Assembly (NCBI RefSeq): GCF_902499335.1
Contig: NZ_CABVQK010000014.1
Coordinates: 177,860 to 241,859, forward strand
Direction of reading: 5' to 3'
DNA: 64,000 bases
DNA from: Burkholderia lata
GTDB lineage: Bacteria; Pseudomonadota; Gammaproteobacteria; Burkholderiales; Burkholderiaceae
The notes under the pieces were generated by a model that saw only the letters and a list, made by a program, of their open reading frames with translations, ran no database searches and was not told the origin of the DNA. Positions within the stretch are counted from its first letter, which is position 1. Every line of letters begins with the position of its first letter. This document shows positions 44,374 to 55,459 of the stretch, piece after piece. The translations under genes were made by a program, and so were the position numbers.

Positions 44374-44486
44374 GACGTGACCTCATACAGTGAACGAGCG
44401 CTCATCGTAGGGAGCCGACGCAAGAAGAAAAACCGGGGTAGAGTTCCGGACAATCCGGACGCTGGCGTCCGCAATCGGAAACTCGC

Positions 44487-45371
44487 ATGGAAAACCTCGG
44501 CGGCTTCGTCGTGTTCGTTCAGGTCGCGGAAACGCGCAGCTTCGTCGCGGCCGGCCGCGCGCTCGGGCTGTCGGCGTCGGCGATCGGCAAGCGCATCGCG
44601 CGGCTCGAAGCACGCCTGAACGTGCGGCTCTTTCACCGCAGCACGCGCAGCATCACGCTGACGGCCGAAGGCACGCGCTTTCTCGAACGGTGCCGGCGCG
44701 TGCTCGCCGAGCTCGACGCAGCCGAGCAGGAACTGACGCACAGTGCCGAAGCGCCGCGCGGGCGCTTGCGGGTGAGCCTGCCGACGATCGGCACGCTGCT
44801 GCTGCCGGTGCTCGCCGATTTCATGGCTGCGTATCCGGAGATCGAGCTCGACATCGATTTCAGCGACCGGCTCGTCGACGTCGTCGACGAAGGCTTCGAC
44901 GCGGTGCTGCGCACCGGCCAGCCGTCGGATTCACGGCTGTCGTCGCGGCTGCTCGGCCACTTCCGCCAGCACCTCGTCGCGTCGCCCGACTATCTCGACC
45001 GGCACGGCACGCCGGGCACGCCGGCCGATCTCGTGCGGCACCGCTGCCTGCACTACCGTTTCCCGACCAGCGGCAAGCTCGAAACGTGGCCGCTGCGCGT
45101 GCCGCGCGCGGGCATGCTGCCCGAGGTACCGGTCGCGATGGTCAGCAACAGCGCGGAAGCGCGCTTATGCTTCGCGCTGCGCGGGCTCGGCATCGCGTGC
45201 CTGCCCATCTTCTTCGTGCGCGATGCGCTCGCGGACGGCACACTGCGCGCGGTGCTCGACGAACACGTCGCAAGCTGCACGCCGGTCTACGTACTGTGGC
45301 CGTCCGGCCGCCACCCGACGCCGAAGCTGCGCGCGTTCGTCGACTACATGGCCGCGCACCTGCCGCTGTAA
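44487..45371 (+). CDS. LysR-family regulator
   Basis: A 294-residue LTTR: F-V-Q-V-A-E-T-R-S-F-V-A-A-G-R-A-L-G-L-S-A-S-A-I-G-K-R-I-A split across the HTH, then R-S-T-R-S-I-T-L-T-A-E-G. It is divergent from the serine-hydrolase–MFS pair with 113 bp between them that contains a GAGCGCTC palindrome (44396–44403), so it probably controls that pair. Its stop is 14 bp from the convergent ABC ATPase gene. Confidence 0.87.
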   Translation: MENLGGFVVFVQVAETRSFVAAGRALGLSASAIGKRIARLEARLNVRLFHRSTRSITLTAEGTRFLERCRRVLAELDAAEQELTHSAEAPRGRLRVSLPTIGTLLLPVLADFMAAYPEIELDIDFSDRLVDVVDEGFDAVLRTGQPSDSRLSSRLLGHFRQHLVASPDYLDRHGTPGTPADLVRHRCLHYRFPTSGKLETWPLRVPRAGMLPEVPVAMVSNSAEARLCFALRGLGIACLPIFFVRDALADGTLRAVLDEHVASCTPVYVLWPSGRHPTPKLRAFVDYMAAHLPL

Positions 45372-45384
45372 GCGCGGCCCGCCG

Positions 45385-46494
<1,110 letters not shown>

Positions 46495-46552
46495 GATCTG
46501 TCTCCGTTCGTTCGTGATGCGCCGCGTCGAACGCGGCGCGCAGTCGTTCTTG

Positions 46553-47239
46553 CTAGTTCGGCAGCACCGCGCCGGTCACCTGCCAGCGCGCGACGTAGCC
46601 GGGCAGCTCGTGCATGTCGTCGAACACGTGACGCGCGCCGATCCCGCGCAGCGCGTCGATCTGCGCGGCCGACGCATGCCCGCCGCCGACGAAGCCGAGC
46701 ACGGTCATGCCGGCCGCCGCCGCCGCGGTGATGCCGGTCACGCTGTCCTCGACCACGAGGCACTGGGCCGGCACGACGCCGAGCGTGCGCGCGGCCGCGA
46801 GATATACATCCGGCGCCGGCTTCGGCCGCGCGACGGCATCCGCACAGAACAGCCGGTCGCCGAAGAAGCGCGCGAGGCCCGTGCGTGCCAGTGCCGCCTC
46901 GACGTACGCGCGGTAGCTGTTGCTCGCGCAGGCCGTCGTCAGTTGAATCGCGTCCAGCGCCGCGTCGATACCGTCGACCATCGGCGCGTTGACGGCCGCC
47001 GCTTCCACCGCGGCGCGGATTTCGACGACGTCGTCGTTCGACAGCGTGCGGCCGAGCGCGTCGCTCGCGCCGGCCAGCACGCGCTCAATGCGCAGCCCGA
47101 GCAGCGGCATCACGGCCGGCCGCGCATCGACGCCCGGCCAGCGCGCATCGAGTTCGTGCACCAGCACGTCGGCGGCCACCGCCTCGCTGTCGATCAGCAC
47201 GCCGTCGCAATCGCAGATCAATACGTTCATCGCGGTCAT
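46553..47239 (-). CDS. HAD-superfamily phosphatase (beta-PGM-like), embedded in the polyol operon
   Basis: A 228-residue HAD protein. Nucleophile motif D-C-D-G-V-L-I-D-S at 10–18, motif 2 A-S-N-S-Y-R, Lys in R-P-K-P-A-P-D-V-Y, and V-V-E-D-S-V-T-G. The alpha-helical cap resembles sugar-phosphate phosphatases and phosphoglucomutases. ATG 47239 overlaps the permease stop (ATGA). It may remove or salvage sugar phosphates formed in polyol use; the substrate is not known. Confidence 0.87.
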   Translation of the reverse strand: MTAMNVLICDCDGVLIDSEAVAADVLVHELDARWPGVDARPAVMPLLGLRIERVLAGASDALGRTLSNDDVVEIRAAVEAAAVNAPMVDGIDAALDAIQLTTACASNSYRAYVEAALARTGLARFFGDRLFCADAVARPKPAPDVYLAAARTLGVVPAQCLVVEDSVTGITAAAAAGMTVLGFVGGGHASAAQIDALRGIGARHVFDDMHELPGYVARWQVTGAVLPN

Positions 47240-48087
47240 TTGACGGCTCCGAACGTGAGCCCGCGCACCAGCTGCTTCTGCGACAGCCAGCCGACGATCA
47301 GGATCGGCGCGACCGCCAGCAACGAAGCCGCGGACAGCTTCGCCCAGAACAGGCCCTCGGGGCTCGAGTACGACGCGATGAACACGGTCAGCGGCGCCGC
47401 GTTCGAGCTCGACAGGTTGATGCTCCAGAATGCCTCGTTCCACGACAGGATCACGAGCAGCAGCGCGGTGGACGCGAGCCCCGGCAACGCCATCGGCATC
47501 AGCAGGTAGACGATCTCCTGCCACGTCGACGCGCCGTCGATGCGCCCGGCTTCGAGGATGTCCTTCGGGATCTCGTTGAAGTACGTGAAGGTCATCCACA
47601 CCGCGATCGGCAGGTTGATCAGCGTGTAGACGATCACGAGGCCCGATACGCTATCGAGCAGCCCCGCGTTCTTCCACAGCAGGTAGATCGGCACGAGCAC
47701 GCCGACCGACGGCATCATCTTCGTCGACAGCATCCACAGCAGCACCTTCTGCGTGCGGTGGTTCGGGAAGAACGCCATCGCGTAAGCGGCCGGCACCGCG
47801 AACAGCAGCGAGATCACCGTGACGCCCGCCGAGATCAGCACGGAATTCCATGCGAACGCGAAGTAGTTGCTGCGCGCGAACACCTCGCGGAAGCTGTCGA
47901 GCGTCGGGATGAAGAACAGCGTCGATGCATATGCCTGCTGCTCGGTCTTGAACGCGGTGATCGCCATCCAGAAGATCGGGAAGAACAGCAGCAGCGCGAT
48001 CAGCCACGCGAGCGTGCCGGGCAGCGCGCGCCTCACGAGGTCGAACACGGCCGGCACGCGCCGGCCTTCGAAGGTCAGGTCGCTCAT
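47236..48087 (-). CDS. smoG: Polyol ABC transporter permease (SmoG/MtlG type)
   Basis: A 283-residue inner-membrane permease of the MalG type with about six helices and the EAA loop E-A-G-R-I-D-G-A-S (contacting the ATPase). Starts at ATG 48087, overlapping the stop of the partner permease (ATGA). The C-terminal L-V-R-G-L-T-F-G-A-V-K is typical of polyol/maltose permeases. Confidence 0.92.
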   Translation of the reverse strand: MSDLTFEGRRVPAVFDLVRRALPGTLAWLIALLLFFPIFWMAITAFKTEQQAYASTLFFIPTLDSFREVFARSNYFAFAWNSVLISAGVTVISLLFAVPAAYAMAFFPNHRTQKVLLWMLSTKMMPSVGVLVPIYLLWKNAGLLDSVSGLVIVYTLINLPIAVWMTFTYFNEIPKDILEAGRIDGASTWQEIVYLLMPMALPGLASTALLLVILSWNEAFWSINLSSSNAAPLTVFIASYSSPEGLFWAKLSAASLLAVAPILIVGWLSQKQLVRGLTFGAVK

Positions 48088-49037
48088 TTCTCGTACTCTC
48101 CCTTCAGGTTGCGCGCGAGCATCCGCACGAGGAAGAACGACACGACGTTCGCGACCACGACGGCGATGATGCCGCCGGCGGACGCGAGGCCGACGTCGAA
48201 CTGCTGCAGGCCGAGCGCATAGATCAGGTACGACAGGTTGGTCGTCGCGTCGCCGGGGCCACCGCCGGTCGTCGTGTAGATTTCCGCGAAGATCGACAGC
48301 AGGAAGATCGTCTCCATCATCACGACCACGGCGATCGCGCGCTTCAGGTGCGGCAGCGTGATGTAGAAGAACATCGCGATCGGGCCCGCACCGTCGATGC
48401 GCGCGGCTTCCTTCTGCTCCTGGTCGAGCGACTGGATCGCGGTGAACAGGATCAGGAACGCGAACGGCAGCCACTGCCACGCGACGATGATGATCACGGC
48501 GGTGAGCGGGTAATCGGCGAACCAGTCGATCGGCGTCATCCCGAGCGCGCGCATCGCGTTCGCGACGAGCCCGTACACCGGGTGCAGGATCATGTTCTTC
48601 CAGATCAGCGCGGACACCGTCGGCATCACGAAGAACGGCGCGATCGCGAGCAGGCGTGCCACGCCCTGCCCGTAGAACTTGCGATCGAACAGCACCGACA
48701 TCAGCACGCCGCCGACCACGGTGATCGCGAGCACCGCGCCGATCAGCACGAGCGTGTGCCAGATCGCGGGCAGGAACGACGGGTCGGTCGCGAGGAAGCG
48801 GTAGTTGTCGAGCCCGGCGAAACCCTTCACGTCCGGGTTCAGCAGGTTGTAGCGCGAGAACGAATACCAGATCGTCATCGCGAGCGGAATCGACATCCAC
48901 AGCAGCAGCACCGCGACGGACGGCGAGACAAGCCAGCTCGCGCCGCCGCGCGCGCGACGCGGCGCGCCGGGCGGTGACGACGCGTCGCCGACCGACGGCG
49001 CGTGAGCGTGGCTCAGGGGAAGACGCAGGTGACGCAT
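48084..49037 (-). CDS. smoF: Polyol ABC transporter permease (SmoF/MtlF type)
   Basis: A 317-residue MalF-type permease with about six helices, W-Y-S-F-S-R-Y-N in the first periplasmic part and the EAA loop E-A-A-R-I-D-G-A-G. A basic cytoplasmic leader of about 30 residues precedes helix 1. ATG 49037 chosen; an upstream Met at 49106 overlaps non-coding sequence. Confidence 0.92.
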   Translation of the reverse strand: MRHLRLPLSHAHAPSVGDASSPPGAPRRARGGASWLVSPSVAVLLLWMSIPLAMTIWYSFSRYNLLNPDVKGFAGLDNYRFLATDPSFLPAIWHTLVLIGAVLAITVVGGVLMSVLFDRKFYGQGVARLLAIAPFFVMPTVSALIWKNMILHPVYGLVANAMRALGMTPIDWFADYPLTAVIIIVAWQWLPFAFLILFTAIQSLDQEQKEAARIDGAGPIAMFFYITLPHLKRAIAVVVMMETIFLLSIFAEIYTTTGGGPGDATTNLSYLIYALGLQQFDVGLASAGGIIAVVVANVVSFFLVRMLARNLKGEYEK

Positions 49038-49136
49038 GATCGGAGTCCCTCCGGTTGATGCGCGGGCACGAAAGCCTGCCCGCCTGTCAGCTTCGACGAC
49101 GCGCACCGTGCGCCAGCGCGCACGGTGCGGGCCGCG

Positions 49137-50462
<1,326 letters not shown>

Positions 50463-50520
50463 GGCATGTCTCCTGTGTTTATTCGAAGTGTCGTCGGTAC
50501 TACGTTTCCTTCGCGGCCCG

Positions 50521-51873
50521 TCATGCCGGCCGCTGCATTCCGCACGCGCGCGCATAGTGCGCGATCACGTCGCGTATCCGGTAGCGCACCCATGCGCGCG
50601 GCTCTTTCGCAAGGCCGCCCGCTCGGCATGCCGCGTACACGTCCGGCAACCACTGCGCGACGAGCGTTTCCGGCACCGGCTGCCGCGCGAGGTTGTCGAA
50701 CAGTTGCTCGACCGCGGCCGCGACGGCCGGCTGCAGCCAGTAGTAGCGGATCCGGTCGCTGTAGCTGAACTGGCGCGCGAGCCGCTGCTCGGTTTCGTCG
50801 CCACGGTAGTACGGTGCCCAGTGCTCGGGCTGCGCGCGCATCGCGGCGTCGACCACGTCGCGCAACCGCGAGCGCATCGCGACGTAACCGATCAGCGCAT
50901 CCTCGATGAAGGTCAGCGCGAACAGCGCCTCGCGCAGCGCGAACGTCAGCGCGGGGCCGACCTTCAGCACCGCGAAGTGGTCGCGCACGAGCGCGGCGAG
51001 CGCGCCCTCGGTCTGGTAGTCGGTCGAATGCGCCTCGAACACGAGGCGTGGTGTCTGCAGGATACTCGCGCCGAGCGACGCGGCCTTTGCGCTGTCGTAA
51101 TCGAGCACGTGGCGATCGTCGAAGTCGACACCCGGCTGCGCGACGATCGCGACGACGCGCGTCCATGCGTCGTCCAGCCCGGCCGCGGCGAACGCGTGGC
51201 GATGCGCATCGAGCGTCGCCGCGATGCTGTCGCTGCGCGTGACCACGATCTGCGCGATCGCTGCGTCGTCGCCGCCACCGCTGACTTCGCCGCCCGGCGT
51301 CGGCACCTCGGTGCCGATCACGTAGACGGGCGCGATGCCGGCGCGCGCTGCCGCGTCTTCCGCCGCGCGGCACAGTTCGGCCGCGCGCGCGGCGATCGTG
51401 CGATCGTCGAGCCGCACCGGATCGTCCGCGCACGCCATGCTCGCATCGAGGTGAATCTTTTCGAAGCCCGCCTCGACGTACGCGGCGACCATCTCGCAGG
51501 CCTCGCGCATCGCATCGGCCGCGCGGCGATGCCGCCACGGATTCGGGCCGAGGTGATCGCCGCCGAGCACGAGCGCCGAAGGAGCAAGCCCGCAACGCTG
51601 CGCGATCGCGTCGACATCGCGGCGGAAATCGGCGGGCGTCATGCCCGTATAGCCACCCAGATGGTTCACCTGGTTGCAGGTCGCCTCGATCAGCAGCGGC
51701 GACCCGTCCGCGCGCGCCGCTTCGCACGCGGCCTCCAGCACGAGCCGGTGCGCGCTGCAGATTGAATAGATGCCGCGCTGCGCGTCCGCGCGGTTCGCGT
51801 CGAAGATCATCCGCAGCACGGCGTCCGCATGCGCGGTGCGCGAACGTTCGGCGAAAGTGGTCAGGCCGGACAT
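50521..51873 (-). CDS. gatZ: GatZ/KbaZ-family protein (tagatose-bisphosphate aldolase subunit-like)
   Basis: A 450-residue TIM-barrel protein: G-I-Y-S-I-C-S-A-H near the N-terminus, L-I-E-A-T-C-N-Q-V-N-H-L-G-G-Y-T-G-M, L-G-G-D-H-L-G-P-N-P-W, and V-Y-V-I-G-T-E-V-P-T-P-G-G. In E. coli GatZ/KbaZ is the partner of the GatY/KbaY aldolase, but no GatY homologue is in this window. In Agrobacterium I recall relatives shown to be D-tagatose-6-phosphate 4-epimerases, which would fit here. Its start overlaps the kinase by 13 bp. Confidence 0.87.
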   Translation of the reverse strand: MSGLTTFAERSRTAHADAVLRMIFDANRADAQRGIYSICSAHRLVLEAACEAARADGSPLLIEATCNQVNHLGGYTGMTPADFRRDVDAIAQRCGLAPSALVLGGDHLGPNPWRHRRAADAMREACEMVAAYVEAGFEKIHLDASMACADDPVRLDDRTIAARAAELCRAAEDAAARAGIAPVYVIGTEVPTPGGEVSGGGDDAAIAQIVVTRSDSIAATLDAHRHAFAAAGLDDAWTRVVAIVAQPGVDFDDRHVLDYDSAKAASLGASILQTPRLVFEAHSTDYQTEGALAALVRDHFAVLKVGPALTFALREALFALTFIEDALIGYVAMRSRLRDVVDAAMRAQPEHWAPYYRGDETEQRLARQFSYSDRIRYYWLQPAVAAAVEQLFDNLARQPVPETLVAQWLPDVYAACRAGGLAKEPRAWVRYRIRDVIAHYARACGMQRPA

Positions 51874-52817
51874 GCAATACCTCGTTCGGTCAGGAAACGG
51901 TCGATCTCGGCCGCGCTGCTGTTGCCCTCCATCGGGCCACGCCGCGTCACCGCGATCGCCCCGGCCGCGTTCGCACGGCGCAGCGCGACCTCGACCGGTA
52001 CGCCGGCGACGAGGCTCGCGACCAGCGTGCCGCCGAAGCAGTCGCCGGCGCCGGTCGGATCGACTTCGTCGACCTGAAACGCCGGCGCTTCCGCGCGGTT
52101 CGCGCGGTCGAACGCGACGCTGCCTTGCGCGCCGCGTTTCAGCACGACACGCTCGAGCAGCGGATGCGTCGCGAGCAGGCCCGAAATCGCGCGCTCGGCC
52201 GGCTGCGGCCCGCAGAAGAACGGCAGGTCGGCTTCGCTCGGCAGGAACAGGTGGCACGCGGCGAGCATCGCGTCGAGCGCCGCGCGCATCGGACGAAAGC
52301 TCAGCATTTCGGGTCGCACGTTCGGATCGAACGACACCTTCGCGCCGGCGCGCGCGGCCTCGATCACGCCGCGCTGCACCGCCGCGATCGCCGACTCGCT
52401 CGTCAGCGACGAACCCATCACGTGGAAGTAACGGCAGCCGTCGAACATCGCGGTATCGACATCGGACGCATCGACGCACGCGGCCGCGCTGGTGGACAGC
52501 GTGAACACGAAGCTGCGCGAACCATCGTCGCGATACGCGACGAACGCGGTGCCCGTCGGGCGCGCGACGCGGCGGATGCGCGCGACGTCGACCCCGTCGC
52601 GTTCGAGCCGCGCGACGATCGCATCGCCGAACGCATCGCGGCCGACGCAGCCCGCATATGCGACGCATGCACCGAGCCGCGCGGCCTGGTCGGCGAAGAT
52701 CGCCGGCGCGCCGCTCGGAAACGGCCCTTCGAACAGGCCCGGCGTATCGAAACCCTGGCCGCGCTCGGCGGCGACGAATTCGGCGAGCAGTTCGCCGGCA
52801 ACGACGATCTCGGCCAT
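51861..52817 (-). CDS. PfkB-family sugar kinase
   Basis: A 318-residue ribokinase/PfkB protein. The N-terminal substrate region has G-x-F-P-S-G-A-P-A-I-F-A, and the C-terminal anion hole has D-P-T-G-A-G-D-C-F-G-G with the catalytic Asp. Overall it suits fructokinase, tagatose kinase or KDG kinase. In this operon the substrate would be the ketose made by the dehydrogenase, for example tagatose or fructose. The gene frame differs from that of gatZ, so this is not a fusion although an open frame spans both. Confidence 0.87.
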   Translation of the reverse strand: MAEIVVAGELLAEFVAAERGQGFDTPGLFEGPFPSGAPAIFADQAARLGACVAYAGCVGRDAFGDAIVARLERDGVDVARIRRVARPTGTAFVAYRDDGSRSFVFTLSTSAAACVDASDVDTAMFDGCRYFHVMGSSLTSESAIAAVQRGVIEAARAGAKVSFDPNVRPEMLSFRPMRAALDAMLAACHLFLPSEADLPFFCGPQPAERAISGLLATHPLLERVVLKRGAQGSVAFDRANRAEAPAFQVDEVDPTGAGDCFGGTLVASLVAGVPVEVALRRANAAGAIAVTRRGPMEGNSSAAEIDRFLTERGIACPA

Positions 52818-52916
52818 CAGGCGAGCCCTCCTCGTTCAACGGGGGCCGCGACGTGCGAGACAACTGCCGCGTCTCGGGCCGGCCGGCAGGTGGTGGCGCG
52901 TGCGAGCGGCATCACT

Positions 52917-53693
52917 TCAGCTCATCCAGTTGCCGCCGTCGACGTTCAGCGTCTGGGCGGTGACGTAGTCGGCGTCGGACGACGCAAGGAACAGCGCGGC
53001 GCCCGTCAGGTCGCCCGGCACGCCCATGCGGCCGAGCGGCACGGCTTCGCCGACGAGCCGCTTCTTCTCGCCGAGCGGCCGGTTCTCGTAGCGCGCGAAC
53101 AGCGCATCGACCTGCTCCCACATCGGCGTGTCGACGACGCCCGGCGCGATACCGTTCACGTTGATCCGGTGGGGCGCGAGCGCGAGCGCGGCCGACTGTG
53201 TGTAGCTGATCACCGCGGCCTTGGTCGCGCAGTAGTGCGAAACGAGTGCCTCGCCACGACGCCCGGCCTGCGACGACATATTGACGATCTTGCCGCCGCG
53301 CCCCTGCTCGACCATCCGCTGCGCGACGGCCTGCATCAGGAAGAACAGCCCTTTCACGTTGACCGAGAACAGCCGGTCGAACACGTCCCACGATTCGTCG
53401 AGGATCGGGCGCATGTCGAACAGCGCCGCATTGTTAAACAGGATGTCGACGCCGCCGAAGCGCTCGACCGCCGTGGCGACGATCCGCTCGATGTCGTCGC
53501 GGCGCGTGACGTCCGCGGTGACGGCCACCGCGCGGCCGGGGTTTGCCTCGATGAGCCGCGCGAGCGAGCCGCCCGCCGGCTTCAGATCGACGAGCACGCA
53601 GCGCGCGCCCTCGTCCAGATAGCGTTGCGCGACCGCCTCGCCGATGCCGCTTGCGGCGCCCGTCAGGATCGCGACCTTGTCTTCCAGTCTCAC
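52917..53693 (-). CDS. smoS: Sorbitol/galactitol dehydrogenase, SDR family (SmoS type)
   Basis: A 258-residue SDR with T-G-A-A-S-G-I-G at 11–18, N-N-A-A-L-F-D, the catalytic Ser and Tyr in N-M-S-S-Q-A-G-R-R-G-E-A-L and Y-C-A-T-K, and a terminal V-D-G-G-N-W-M-S. These match closely what I recall of the Rhodobacter sphaeroides sorbitol (galactitol) dehydrogenase SmoS, including N-A-P-G-V-V-D-like and E-N-x-P-x-G-E-K-K-R stretches. It oxidises sorbitol to fructose or galactitol to tagatose. The start codon is GTG (53693) behind GGAGA. First gene of the minus-strand arm. Confidence 0.9.
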   Translation of the reverse strand: MRLEDKVAILTGAASGIGEAVAQRYLDEGARCVLVDLKPAGGSLARLIEANPGRAVAVTADVTRRDDIERIVATAVERFGGVDILFNNAALFDMRPILDESWDVFDRLFSVNVKGLFFLMQAVAQRMVEQGRGGKIVNMSSQAGRRGEALVSHYCATKAAVISYTQSAALALAPHRINVNGIAPGVVDTPMWEQVDALFARYENRPLGEKKRLVGEAVPLGRMGVPGDLTGAALFLASSDADYVTAQTLNVDGGNWMS

Positions 53694-53752
53694 TGGCTGT
53701 CTCCGGTTCGTTCTGCTTTACGACGGCTGCGAGGTGAGCGAACGCTCGCAGA

Positions 53753-53808
53753 CCGATCAATTGCTCTGTTAGTGATCGAATGATCGGATACGCGATTCGC
53801 GCTGTCAA
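53753..53808 (-). promoter_or_regulatory. Promoter–operator of the smoS arm, matching that of dalD
   Basis: Reading the minus strand: –35 TTGACA (53808–53803), 10 bp, arm CGTATCCGATCATTCGATC (53792–53774), 7-bp spacer, arm GAGCAATTGATCGG (53766–53753). The upstream arm matches the dalD arm at 16 of 19 positions and the downstream arm at 13 of its first 13–14 core positions bar one or two. GATCAT stands 17 bp after the –35. The near arm is 59 nt from smoS. Spacing, order and distance are all as at dalD. Confidence 0.75.
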
Positions 53809-53970
53809 GGCGACGTGACGGCTTTCTATGACGCGCTGCGGCACAACGGCGCTGCGTGGTGGCTCGCCGCGCACGCCCGGCAAGGCGCGGCGCGCACGGT
53901 GCGGCGCGGTCGGATCGGCAATGAAGGGGACGGAGCGAGGACGGAAAGGGGATTTCGCGCTGCACGGCGC

Positions 53971-53992
53971 GGCGATACGTTATATCATCGCC
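53971..53992. promoter_or_regulatory. Candidate Zur operator upstream of zur–znuACB
   Basis: GGCGAT (53971–53976) and ATCGCC (53987–53992) flank an AT-rich core that contains GTTATATC, close to half of the usual Zur/Fur-type GTTATA-centred box. It lies about 30 bp before zur, where self-control by zinc would be expected. Confidence 0.45.
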
Positions 53993-54022
53993 ATACTTTG
54001 TTTCATCGCCCTGCTTCACGCC

Positions 54023-54484
54023 ATGGCTACCTCATCGTCCATTGACGCCCGGCTGTCCCGGGCCGACGCATTCGCCGCCGAGCACGGGCTCGCGTGGACG
54101 CCGCTGCGCCGCCAGGTCTACGAGCGCGTGCTGGCCGCGCAGCGCCCGATCGGCGCGTACGACCTGCTCGCCGAACTCGAGCCGCAGCGCGGCCGCGTGC
54201 CGCCCACGACCGTCTATCGCGCGCTGGATTTCCTCGTCGAACACGGCTTCATCCACCGGATCGAATCGAAGAACGCGTTCTTCGCGTGCTGCGAGATCGG
54301 CGTCCCGCACGAAGGCCAGTTCCTGATCTGCGATTCGTGCGGCGACACCGTCGAGATTCCCGGCGGCGACCTCGCGAAGCAGTTGTCCGCGAGCGAGCCC
54401 GCGCACGGTTTCGAAGTCCACCACCAGGTCGTCGAGCTGAGCGGCCTGTGCGGACACTGCAAGCACAAGCCCGTGCAACGCTGA
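54023..54484 (+). CDS. zur: Zinc uptake regulator Zur (Fur family)
   Basis: A 153-residue Fur-family protein: HTH with L-R-R-Q-V-Y-E-R-V-L and V-P-P-T-T-V-Y-R-A-L-D-F-L, the H-R-I-E-S-K-N-A-F-F-A-C-C in the linker, F-L-I-C-D-S-C-G and G-L-C-G-H-C at the structural zinc site. It is the first gene before znuA, so zinc sensing and repression of the operon are the likely role. ATG 54023 chosen by family length; the frame upstream lacks homology. Confidence 0.92.
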   Translation: MATSSSIDARLSRADAFAAEHGLAWTPLRRQVYERVLAAQRPIGAYDLLAELEPQRGRVPPTTVYRALDFLVEHGFIHRIESKNAFFACCEIGVPHEGQFLICDSCGDTVEIPGGDLAKQLSASEPAHGFEVHHQVVELSGLCGHCKHKPVQR

Positions 54485-54530
54485 CGCGTATCGCGCGGCG
54501 CACGCGCCGCCCCTTCCAACGAGGAGTTCC

Positions 54531-55445
54531 ATGTCCATTGCCCTGAAGCGCGCGCCGCGGCGTGCCCTGTCGCCTGTCCGCTGGCTCGCCGCCGCTGTCG
54601 CCGCGCTGTCGCTCGCGGCGCCCGCGTTCGCGCAGGCCGCGACCGTCAACGTCGTCGCCGCCGAGAATTTCTACGGCGATGTCGCGTCGCAGATCGGCGG
54701 CCGCCATGTCGCGGTGACGAGCATCCTCAGCAATCCGGACCAGGATCCGCACCTGTTCGAAGCGAGCCCGAAGACGGCCCGCGCGCTCCAGCACGCGCAG
54801 GTCGTGATCTACAACGGCGCCAACTACGATCCGTGGATGAGCAAGCTGCTCGGCGCGTCGAAACAGGCGAAGCGCGCGACGATCGTCGTCGCCGATCTCG
54901 TCGGCAAGAAGGCCGGTGACAACCCGCACCTGTGGTACGACCCGGCGACGATGCCGGCTGCCGCGCGCGCGATCGCGGCCGAGCTCGGCCGCGCCGACCC
55001 GGCGAACAAGGCCGAATACGACGCGAACCTGCAGAAGTTCGTCGCAACGCTTAAGCCCGTCGACGACAAGGTCGCCGCACTGCGCGCGCAGTACAAGGGC
55101 ATGCCGGTCACGGCCACCGAGCCCGTGTTCGGCTACATGTCCGACGCGATCGGCCTCGACATGCGCAACCAGCGCTTCCAGCTCGCGACGATGAACGACA
55201 CCGAAGCGAGCGCGCAGGACGTCGCTGCGTTCGAGAACGACCTGCGCAAGAAGCAGGTGCGCGTGCTGATCTACAACAGCCAGGCTGAAGAACCGATGAC
55301 CAAGCGCATGCTGAAGATCGCGCGCGACGGCGGCGTGCCGACCGTCAGCGTCACCGAGACGCAGCCGGCCGGCAAGACCTTCCAGCAATGGATGGCCGGC
55401 CAGCTCGACGCGCTCGCGGCCGCGCTGGCCGCCGGCAAGCAATAA
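54531..55445 (+). CDS. znuA: Zinc ABC transporter substrate-binding protein ZnuA
   Basis: A 304-residue cluster A-I binding protein with a Sec signal peptide (cleavage A-F-A/Q near 34). The mature part has V-V-A-A-E-N-F-Y-G-D, the metal-site His in D-P-H-L-F-E, N-P-H-L-W-Y-D-P, and a later E-P-V-F-G-Y. The His-rich loop common in ZnuA is missing; it is found instead on ZnuC. ATG 54531 follows GAGGAG. Confidence 0.92.
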   Translation: MSIALKRAPRRALSPVRWLAAAVAALSLAAPAFAQAATVNVVAAENFYGDVASQIGGRHVAVTSILSNPDQDPHLFEASPKTARALQHAQVVIYNGANYDPWMSKLLGASKQAKRATIVVADLVGKKAGDNPHLWYDPATMPAAARAIAAELGRADPANKAEYDANLQKFVATLKPVDDKVAALRAQYKGMPVTATEPVFGYMSDAIGLDMRNQRFQLATMNDTEASAQDVAAFENDLRKKQVRVLIYNSQAEEPMTKRMLKIARDGGVPTVSVTETQPAGKTFQQWMAGQLDALAAALAAGKQ

Positions 55446-55459
55446 ACAACCGTAACGAC

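Noticed and set aside
44389..44410. GAGCGCTC palindrome near the LysR/serine-hydrolase start considered as a third polyol operator
   Set aside because: It shares only the GAGC half with the 19-bp arms, lacks the TGATCG part and the –35 spacing.
50521..52863. Apparent 780-residue frame suggesting a kinase–GatZ fusion
   Set aside because: The PfkB kinase is encoded in a different frame with complete motifs and its own start and stop; the genes merely overlap by 13 bp.
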